DNA from: Porphyridium purpureum
Lineage: Eukaryota > Rhodophyta > Bangiophyceae > Porphyridiales > Porphyridiaceae
Assembly: GCA_008690995.1 (NCBI GenBank)
Contig: VRMN01000001.1
Coordinates: forward strand, 3,782,001 to 3,846,000
Length of the DNA: 64,000 nucleotides
Direction of reading: 5' to 3'
Both the position numbers and the translations under genes were made by a program. The notes below the pieces were generated by a model that saw only the letters and a program-made list of their open reading frames with translations, made no database searches and had not been told where the DNA came from. Positions within the stretch are counted from its first letter, which is position 1; every line of letters begins with the position of its first letter. This document shows, one piece after another, positions 57,293 to 64,000 of this stretch.

Positions 57293-59260
57293 ATGGAGGA
57301 GGCCATGGGAAGGCTCGGATTCGTGGCAGCGGTGCCCGCCATACGCTACGCATCTGCTTCGCGGCAACTGGTTTGTTTCGCCAGCGACGCGCGTGGGTCG
57401 CGGACAGAGGCGCGACGTCGGTCTGGCAGCGACACCCGCGGGCAGAGGCGGAGCGGGTGTCGCGTGCTCAGAGCGGCACCTGACGAGGAAAGTGCGGGCT
57501 TGAATGGCGCCCCTGAATCTTCAGAACGAGGAGATAGCGATGCCCTTGCGCATCATTCTAGCCACTCGCATAATGCTGATGCAGACGCGTTGTCAGACAC
57601 GGACACCGACGAAGATCAAGCGGACGCACAGGACACAGAGGATGACGAAAAGGAGCGAGCGCGCACGCGTGCGAGTAAGACTCAGAGCAAGGACGAAGAG
57701 TATGTTGATTTGTTCCCTGAGTGGAGAAGCTCGGTGAGGACGTGGCAGAAGGCAACGCGAGGCGTGCGATGGTGGGATGGGTACATGACCAAGGGGGTGC
57801 GGAACGTGCAGGAAATCACGGCGGCGCGTGTTCTGATTGAAATTCGTGATGCGCGGATCCCGCGCTGCTCCATACACCCACTCTTTGAAAAATGGCGCGT
57901 GGAAATGAACTTGGAGCATGTGATGGTGTACACTCACGCCGACTTGGTTCCGGCTGACCAGCTCCGCCAGCTCAAGAGGTGGACCATTGAGAATATTACA
58001 CCGGCGGAGAATATATTCTTCAAGGATCTCTCAGACTACAAAGACCAGCGCGCAAAGACCCACAACGATTTTCGGCAGCGAGTGTACGATCTCCTGATGA
58101 AGTACGGAGCGGACATTGACTTCATGTCTGTGAAAAAGGCCATTGTGTGCGGGATTCCGAATGTGGGGAAAAGCAGTCTCATCTACATTTTATCGAAAGA
58201 CCAAATCAAGAAACTGAAAAAGAAAGGGATGTATCATGCGCCAAAGGTCAAGAACGTTGCGGGTGAGACCAAGAATATCAAGAGCCACTGGTTAAACGAA
58301 AGGCCCGCCATGATGTTGGTTGATACCCCGGGGATGTTTTTACCCACGGTGGAACTTGATCGACATCCGGAGACGTACTATAAGCTAGCGATCACGGGAA
58401 AAATCAATCACGCAGACCTGAAAGATCAGCTAGAGGTGATGGAGTACCTCCTCTATCGGCTAAATCGCGCGCGCCTGTTCAACTACGTGACCCTGTTTAA
58501 AATGAGCGCACCGACAGACGATGTGAACCAATTTATCAAAGCCACGAAGCAGCCAACTGTTCGTGCGGCAACTCCAATTCTCTTACGTCATTTCCTCCGT
58601 GGTGATCTGGGCAAGCTGTGTTTGGACGACATCGAGTCTCCTTTGCCGGCCTTTGACGCGGAAGCAGCAAACTACGCACTGTATGAGCAAAGATCTCGAA
58701 GGCCAGTCGAGGGCCAGTTGAGTGTGGCCGGTTTACGGATGGGTAAGAAGAAGAAGAATAAGAGAGCTCCAGATGGCCCGCCTTCGATCAGGGAGAATCC
58801 GTTCTTCACAATGAATGATATCATCAACCCGAGAGTGATCAAGAAGTATGAAGAAGAGCGCGAACAACGGCGCCTTGCCCGGCAGGCAGCAGAGGCAGAG
58901 AAGAATGAAGCGCAGGGGACTGAAAATGAGGAGGAGGAAGAAGAAAGCGCGGAAGAATCTTCGGATGAAGAGTATTTTTATCGCTCGAACGTGCCTTTTG
59001 TCGATGAAGAAGGCAACGCAGACGAGCGATTGCACGATAGTGTGTTGCCTGCATCCGTTGATGATCTTGATTCTCCTGTTCGTTTCCGGCGAACGGCTGA
59101 AATTCATTACTTGGATGATGAGGCTTTGGTTTTCACTGCTCGGAAGGAGAAGGCGTCCGACCGCCGACAAGGCGACGCAGCGAGCATTCCTCGTGCCATC
59201 GTCATGCGTGAGTCAAGAATTCCTATGCATGCTGTCCGCCGGTCCCGTCCGTTGGACTGA
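57293..59260 (+). CDS. MTG1/YlqF-type circularly permuted GTPase, copy 4, with long acidic tail
   Basis: 655 residues, the longest paralogue. After a presequence-like start (MGRLGFVAAVPAIRYASASR from residue 5) comes an acidic linker (TDTDEDQADAQDTEDDEK). The core follows: FPEWRSSVRTWQK, VRWWDGYM, EIRDARIPRCSIHPLFEKW, G4-position YTHADLV (~211), G1 GIPNVGKSSLIYIL (~286), G2-like KNVAGET, G3 LVDTPGMFLP (~343), YLLYRLNRARLFNY and LGKLCLDDIESPLP. A unique ~200-residue extension then begins with the basic GKKKKNKRAP and continues with a charged coiled helix and a Glu-rich run (EEEEEESAEESSDEEYF). The tail may bind rRNA or a partner. Copies 3 and 4 look most similar by eye. Confidence 0.84.
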   Translation: MEEAMGRLGFVAAVPAIRYASASRQLVCFASDARGSRTEARRRSGSDTRGQRRSGCRVLRAAPDEESAGLNGAPESSERGDSDALAHHSSHSHNADADALSDTDTDEDQADAQDTEDDEKERARTRASKTQSKDEEYVDLFPEWRSSVRTWQKATRGVRWWDGYMTKGVRNVQEITAARVLIEIRDARIPRCSIHPLFEKWRVEMNLEHVMVYTHADLVPADQLRQLKRWTIENITPAENIFFKDLSDYKDQRAKTHNDFRQRVYDLLMKYGADIDFMSVKKAIVCGIPNVGKSSLIYILSKDQIKKLKKKGMYHAPKVKNVAGETKNIKSHWLNERPAMMLVDTPGMFLPTVELDRHPETYYKLAITGKINHADLKDQLEVMEYLLYRLNRARLFNYVTLFKMSAPTDDVNQFIKATKQPTVRAATPILLRHFLRGDLGKLCLDDIESPLPAFDAEAANYALYEQRSRRPVEGQLSVAGLRMGKKKKNKRAPDGPPSIRENPFFTMNDIINPRVIKKYEEEREQRRLARQAAEAEKNEAQGTENEEEEEESAEESSDEEYFYRSNVPFVDEEGNADERLHDSVLPASVDDLDSPVRFRRTAEIHYLDDEALVFTARKEKASDRRQGDAASIPRAIVMRESRIPMHAVRRSRPLD

Positions 59261-60800
59261 AGGCGTTGTGGGCATGCCGCTCACCCTTCCTGCTTTCCAG
59301 GTAGAGCGGTATTTATTTACAGGTATACTGTTACTGGCAGGAGCGTGCTATCTTGGCTTGTCAGAACTGAAGATTTTGCGCAGTGAAAGATGGTCCAGAG
59401 TCAAAAATGTGGGCTCGTAGCTCCCGCGACTTGATCACGACCAAAAGATCTGTCGCATCCTGACAGTCCCTGAACACAATGAACAATTTGAAAAGTCAGT
59501 GAGTTTGGCTGGTGGATTGGTAATGCTTCGCACTCAAACGCGAAATCCCGACGTGAATTTTTGAATGCTCGTTCTCAGAGCCGTCAGGTTACGCAAAATG
59601 TCTGGCTCAACCACGTTTCTCCCTAAAGCAACGTCCGCATTGATTAAAAATAAAGATACTGAAGACATCGGCTTTCTCAGGCACTTGATCCACAATGTCT
59701 TATCGTTCTAGAAAATTTGCTGAAAGCATCGATCCAGCTTTCCAGAATCTATAGATTCAGGGCCTAACAAGCAGCAGCCCACGATACTAAATGTGGCATA
59801 TCTAAATTTGTCTTTCCCACGGGAGAGCGCAGAGGATGCCTGTGTTCCTGCGCTACGATTCCAATATTTCGTTTTATGCGACCTGCGACGACGCCATTTC
59901 TTTCGGAAAGCCAAAAGGCTTCACACCGAATCGTCTTTGGAAGGGCTACCTTCACGTGATCGAACGTGAAGCAACGAATCGCCCTCGTCTCGCGGCGAAA
60001 GAGTAGAGAGAGCGACTCGACGCGCCTTTTCCAATCTGTCGCAGCCGCAAAAAAATAAAATCACTGTATCCCCTGCTTCTTTCAACGACTCTCCCAAATC
60101 GCTACATTTCCCAAATTATTCGAGTCTATTCTGATCACGCTGCGAAAGTTAGCAGTCAAAATCGTCAACTTCAGACGCATTTCAACCACATGTGCGCGCG
60201 CTTTCGAAAATCCTAGAACAAAGACTTTTCTATGAGCAGCTATATCCGCATTCTGCCTCATCAGAGCTCCACTCACGAACGCCACTTTCACTCCACGCAA
60301 TGGCATCAATTTCCGACTTTTTGCCACAACTCAAGCGCTCGACTTTATCTGCTTGATACATGAACCACGGGTCACCCTCGTCCACGGCAAGCCTGATTGG
60401 CTCTCTATCCGCTTGGCTTCATCACCCATGGTACAAAGATCGCTTGTTCTGTTGGTTGAATGCAGCAGGAACACTTTCCTTCGATAGACTACTTCTAAAA
60501 ACACTCGCATGTGCACACCGGCGCGCTCATCCGATGCTACTTCCGGCACGACGCTTATCATCATGTCTGGACACGGTGGGAGTTGACATTTGCAGAGCAA
60601 TGCTGCGTATTTTTCTCAAATGTGGTGCAAGCACGTCCGACATCAAAATGGACACACCTCCACAAGCTCCAAGAAGGGGAGGGTCAAGATTCAGGCATGG
60701 GTAATCTGGTACCAATTCACAAAATAGACCCACACCCACTGGTAACCCCATAGCTTCAGAATTTTGAAATCTTCTAGTGCGCAGCGATATTTAACGACCG
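59261..60800. other. 1.5 kb gap, AT-richer, no confident gene
   Basis: A 48-codon frame at 59274-59420 (MPLTLPAFQVERYLFTGIL, then LLAGACYLGLSEL) would make one transmembrane helix and could be a tiny gene or an exon after the acceptor-like tttccag at 59301. The rest (59420-60800) is visibly AT-richer than the genes and has only short frames. Some plus-strand stretches near 60510-60720 look protein-like but unplaceable. No RNA gene was recognised. Confidence 0.4.
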
Positions 60801-62039
60801 CTACCGCGGTTCACGGATGATGGTCGCAAGAAGCGCGTTCTTAAATTTCAAGTCTTCTGAACGAATGTCGAGCGCAGCCAGGTAATTCACAGATAATGGC
60901 ATGAAAATGACAGATTCCTTCCATTCTCGATCTTCGCGCCATGCACACTGCATGAATTCTTCAAACCAGAAAAGCCTGGCCACTAGTCTGCGCATTTCAG
61001 CCGCATTCAAAAGATCCGCTCGTTGACGCTTATGCTCCTCCTGCGACCAAATCTTGCCCTGAGGCAGAATCAGGAGCAACACACTCTTGTTCCCAATCTT
61101 CTTCTGCGTGTCTTTGAAGCGTCGAAAGGTACTTGAAGTCAGCATTACGGAGGCTGGGCCTGCTCGAAAGCTGTCGCGAACCTGCTCTACATCCTGGTCT
61201 TGATAGGTCGACTTGTTAATGTAAGCGCCAAAGACCTGAAGCTCAATCGGAATTTGTGCCGTCTGGCTCAATGACAGGCAGAGCTTCCCACTCCACCAAA
61301 TTTCCTCAGTCTCGGAAAGCTCGTGGGAGCGCGGTAGCTCACTGAACGCACCAAGATCATTCGGACTGAAAGGACATGTCACCTCCGGCTGGTTTGAGAT
61401 ATTCGGCTTTAGGCTTTCAAAATGGGCGTAGAACGCAGCGCGATCAGGATCCGATGGTCCTCGTGTGCGTTCTCCATTGGCGGCTTGCTCATCAATACCG
61501 GAGGCGTCCGGAAAATGGTCAGCTTGACTGGACCCTTCGACTTGCTCACTTGGCTGCGGCCTTTGCCAGTGCTTTGGCTCGACTCTGGCCAAAACGGCGT
61601 GGTCAGGCGTGCTACTGCGAAGCCTTGTGTCATCACCGTCCTGCGCGTGTTTCCTCTTCGCGCCAAGCTTAAATCTCGACCTCAAGTCCTGTCCTCCTTG
61701 TTTGGGTTCTTGGTCAGCAGACGGGAATTTACCTTGAGAATAGCGCGATTTCTTTATGGATGAAATTTGGGGCGCTGTGCTACCCGCTACGCCGCCCACG
61801 CTCGTCCTTCCGAAAGACTGTTGGCTGTCGCCATCTCTCCTTTGTCGACTGCCCGAACCATCACTACCGTGATCCCGATAGTGTCTTCTTGGCGAGGGCA
61901 TGCGCGCGCGGCTAGAGAGAGACGAGTGGGTCGACTGCTGGCGCGGCGAACGCGGCAGATTTTCGACAGACTGCGCGTCGCTTCCGGTCGCGGGGGGACG
62001 ACTGTCTCTGTCCTGCTCATCCGCGACGCGCGCGGCCAT
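60801..62039 (-). CDS. SR-like protein with an unknown C-terminal domain (SPOC-like?)
   Basis: A 412-residue protein. Residues 1-200 are basic, Arg/Ser/Asp-rich and disordered (RMPSPRRHYRDHGSDGSGS), as in splicing- or chromatin-linked nuclear proteins. The C-terminal ~200 residues look folded: IWWSGKLCLSLSQTAQIPIEL, VFGAYINKSTYQDQDVEQVR, KKIGNKSVLLLILPQG, LVARLFWFEEFMQCAW, then SVIFMPLSVNYLAALDI. The pattern of an opening W-x-G-x-L strand, an F-G strand and a late L-L-x-L-P strand loosely recalls SPOC domains, but this is weak. The ATG at 62039 is used; a GTG lies 12 codons upstream. It is divergent from the M28 peptidase gene. Confidence 0.6.
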   Translation of the reverse strand: MAARVADEQDRDSRPPATGSDAQSVENLPRSPRQQSTHSSLSSRARMPSPRRHYRDHGSDGSGSRQRRDGDSQQSFGRTSVGGVAGSTAPQISSIKKSRYSQGKFPSADQEPKQGGQDLRSRFKLGAKRKHAQDGDDTRLRSSTPDHAVLARVEPKHWQRPQPSEQVEGSSQADHFPDASGIDEQAANGERTRGPSDPDRAAFYAHFESLKPNISNQPEVTCPFSPNDLGAFSELPRSHELSETEEIWWSGKLCLSLSQTAQIPIELQVFGAYINKSTYQDQDVEQVRDSFRAGPASVMLTSSTFRRFKDTQKKIGNKSVLLLILPQGKIWSQEEHKRQRADLLNAAEMRRLVARLFWFEEFMQCAWREDREWKESVIFMPLSVNYLAALDIRSEDLKFKNALLATIIREPR

Positions 62040-62780
62040 GCGCGACCCCAAGCGCGCGGCCAGCTTCTCACTCACCGGCAGCCTGCCGGCCAGCCCGTAC
62101 GTGCCCGTGCCCGGCGCGTCGCCGCGGTGCCTCTTATCCGGCGGGGGCGCGCGTCGTCGCCGTGCTCGTCGTGCTGCTGCCGCGGCCGCTCTGCGCGCGT
62201 CTCGCTCCTCTGCTCCGCCGCCACTGCCGCGCGCGGTCGCACGCCTGCGTCATTGCCGCGCATCCGAACCCCACGTCCCCCCCGCATCATCCACGATCGC
62301 CACACTCCCACACCCCTTCCTCCCTCTACCCCTCATTACTCATAGACTTTCTCATCGGCACACCACCCACTCGCCTTGGACTTGGTCCCAAAGAAACCAA
62401 GAAAAAAACCCAGCTTTCACCCCTTTTCATATCAAATCCGTCTTTTTTACTATACCAATTACTGAACCTCCTCCGCACTTTTCCCGCTTCTCGGCTGGCA
62501 CCGGTTTCCCGGTTTCCCGGTTTCCCGGTTTCCCGGTTTCCCGGTTGTAACGGTTTGTGGTGAAAGGGAAATTGATTGAAACCATTTAACCGAACTGCGA
62601 TGCGCGGTGGGCGGGGTGTGTGGTGGTGCGGGGAGGCTGAGAGAGGTCTGAGAGGCAATAATAGATAGAGGAAGAGGGAAAGGATAAGGTGTGTGTGGGT
62701 TGGACAAGGTGGTGTGGAGTCTGGCGCGAGGAACAGAGGTTACGTGGCTGTGGAACGCGAGTTGGTACATATGCTCTGGC
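62040..62780. promoter_or_regulatory. divergent promoter region
   Basis: A 741 bp spacer between the SR-like gene (minus) and the M28 peptidase (plus). The part nearest the minus gene is very GC-rich. It holds pyrimidine-rich DNA, an 8-bp minisatellite at 62502-62546 and a gaaaccatttaaccg string at 62578. Confidence 0.45.
62502..62546. repeat. 8-bp minisatellite CGGTTTCC
   Basis: Five perfect units plus a partial sixth of cggtttcc in tandem. The perfection suggests recent expansion. It is followed by cggttgtaacggtttg, two decayed half-units. Confidence 0.95.
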
Positions 62781-64000
62781 ATGGCAGTGCTGGATGCGGA
62801 TGTGAAGAAGGAGCCGATGAGTGGCGGCACGGACGAGTCCAAGGACGCGCGTCGCGCAAGCGCGTTTCGTGGCGCGTTTGGGTCTGACGCGTGGTCGTCC
62901 GACGACGACGAGAGCGAGAGCGAGAGCGAGGACGAGCGCGGGCGTTTGGTGGACTCGGGGCTGGCGCGTGGAGGTGGTATTGCCGACGGCGTCGTGGTTG
63001 CGCGTGAAGTGGACGACGACATGGCGAGGGCAGGATGGAGGAACGCGGTCAGGATCATGTGCAGATTCGCCGAGCGCCACGCACTGCTTTTGGCAGAGCT
63101 GTCCGCCGTCATACTGCTCATTGTGCTTGTGCTGCAGCAAGTTCGCAAGGGCTCCGTGGGCGCCTGGTCATTCCCAGACCTGTCGGTCGATGTCACCAGC
63201 TCCGCCGTCAGGTCGGTCGACCTCGACGAGCACATTCGGGTCTTGTCCTCGGATAAGTTTGAAGGTCGCGCGGTTGGGACTAACGGAGAGGTACTTGCGT
63301 CGCGGTACATCGCGAGTGAACTCCTTTCGTACGGCTTCCAGCCCCTCATTGAACAGAGCCAGACCAAGCATACCACCGGGCCACCGTGGGCAATGGATCA
63401 TCAGACGGAGACTCAGGAAATGGCCGACGCATTTGTTCAACCGGTGCCTCTGCGAGTGACGCACACGCTGTCTTCCTCTCTAATTGAGTTGGGAGCCATT
63501 GATCCGGACGGCGGAGAATACTCGATACCGCTCGTCTACGCAGAGCAATTCTCGCTCACGACCGACATGGACCTGCGCGACTCTGAAAACCGCCTTCTCA
63601 TGGCGAATGAGCAGATTGTGTTCGGAGGCTTCTGTATCCAGTCACAGGCGCACGCGTGGGACGATTTTAAAGGTGTCAATCTGACCGATCGTGTTGTTTT
63701 GTGCTTGGTGAATCAACCTCGCGCGCCAGGCAATGATCACTTTGGCGGACCCGACGCTCCGCTGACGTACTTTGGGCGCTGGACGTACAAGCTGGAAGAA
63801 ATGCGGAGGCGGCACGCCAAAGCCGTGCTTCTGGTACACACTGACGAGCTCGCCGGGTATGGCTGGAATGTCATCAAGTCGGGCGCACTGACAGGCAATC
63901 TAAAACTTACTGAGTCCATGCCGCGGCTGTTGCGCGCGCACGGATGGATCTCGAGCGATTCCATTGACAGCTTTGCAGGGCATGGGACGACGCATCGTCT
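62781..64000 (+). CDS. M28-family membrane metallopeptidase, 5' part (runs off the right edge)
   Basis: The frame is open from ATG 62781 to the window end (406 codons). An acidic cytosolic N-terminus (SSDDDESESESEDERG) precedes one transmembrane helix (LLLAELSAVILLIVLVLQQV, ~110-130), giving type II topology. The start of the M28 peptidase fold follows: HIRVLSSDKFEGRAVGTNGE and ASRYIASELLSYGFQP. A PA-type insert comes next, with IVFGGFCIQSQAHAWDDFKG, VNLTDRVVLCLVNQP, LTYFGRWTYKLEEMRRR and KAVLLVHTDELAGYGW, closely matching bacterial M28 peptidases with a PA domain. The zinc-binding residues would lie beyond the edge. It probably faces an organelle lumen or the cell exterior. Confidence 0.82.
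   Translation, partial: MAVLDADVKKEPMSGGTDESKDARRASAFRGAFGSDAWSSDDDESESESEDERGRLVDSGLARGGGIADGVVVAREVDDDMARAGWRNAVRIMCRFAERHALLLAELSAVILLIVLVLQQVRKGSVGAWSFPDLSVDVTSSAVRSVDLDEHIRVLSSDKFEGRAVGTNGEVLASRYIASELLSYGFQPLIEQSQTKHTTGPPWAMDHQTETQEMADAFVQPVPLRVTHTLSSSLIELGAIDPDGGEYSIPLVYAEQFSLTTDMDLRDSENRLLMANEQIVFGGFCIQSQAHAWDDFKGVNLTDRVVLCLVNQPRAPGNDHFGGPDAPLTYFGRWTYKLEEMRRRHAKAVLLVHTDELAGYGWNVIKSGALTGNLKLTESMPRLLRAHGWISSDSIDSFAGHGTTHR

Noticed and set aside
58848-59273. Plus frame overlapping the copy 4 tail
   Set aside because: Arg/Lys-rich +1 shadow of the Glu-rich coding region; only the last 48 codons, beyond the gene, were kept as a weak candidate.

Overview
This is nuclear DNA from a compact, intron-poor, photosynthetic eukaryote. 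The genes are eukaryotic: nicastrin, SYF1, NDC1, URB2, SEC61-beta, a D-type cyclin and RNase H2 subunit C. Several products look plastid-directed: a sirohydrochlorin ferrochelatase, a YqeH/BPG2-type GTPase and a Shewanella-like phosphatase. There is also a plant-type 6 kDa mitochondrial ATP-synthase subunit. Nearly every gene is one open frame and only one clear intron is seen. There are about 27 genes in 64 kb, roughly one per 2.4 kb. A unicellular red alga of the Porphyridium kind fits best, but this is inference. No tRNA or rRNA gene was recognised by eye.

Layout. 0-1.1 kb: possible gene fragment running off the left edge. 1.1-5.4 kb: a MYB factor and IMP 5'-nucleotidase, both on the minus strand. 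5.7-13.8 kb: nicastrin, sirohydrochlorin ferrochelatase and a 1546-residue circularly permuted GTPase, all plus. 13.9-17.7 kb: a pyrimidine-nucleotidase-like HAD enzyme and a cyclin D diverge across 2 kb of gene-free DNA carrying two E2F consensus sites. 18.9-22.4 kb: a NOL8-like RRM protein and an unknown protein, minus. 23.4-27.6 kb: SLP phosphatase and NDC1, plus. 28.9-38.3 kb: URB2, SYF1 and a plastid-type glutathione transferase, minus. 38.7-47.5 kb: SEC61-beta, an NT-C2 coiled-coil protein, the spliced ATP-synthase subunit, an FtsX-type permease and a TrmO-like protein, plus. 47.6-48.6 kb: RNASEH2C diverges from a small DnaJ-zinc-finger membrane protein. 48.7-52.2 kb: decayed DNA with clear blocks of a Fanzor/TnpB-like nuclease. 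52.1-59.3 kb: four tandem MTG1/YlqF-type GTPase genes. 60.8-64 kb: an unknown SR-like protein and an M28 peptidase cut by the right edge.

The most unusual locus is the GTPase array next to the transposon relic. All four paralogues keep the circularly permuted order and intact G1 and G3 motifs. In all four the guanine-specificity motif NKxD is replaced by THxD, and each has a presequence-like N-terminus. The presequence of the first copy is written in a different frame of the same DNA that encodes the C-terminal zinc-finger block of the dead Fanzor/TnpB relic, which suggests capture of transposon DNA as a targeting signal. Themes among the other genes are ribosome biogenesis (URB2, NOL8-like, YqeH-like, MTG1-like), nucleotide turnover (ISN1, SDT1-like) and organelle function.
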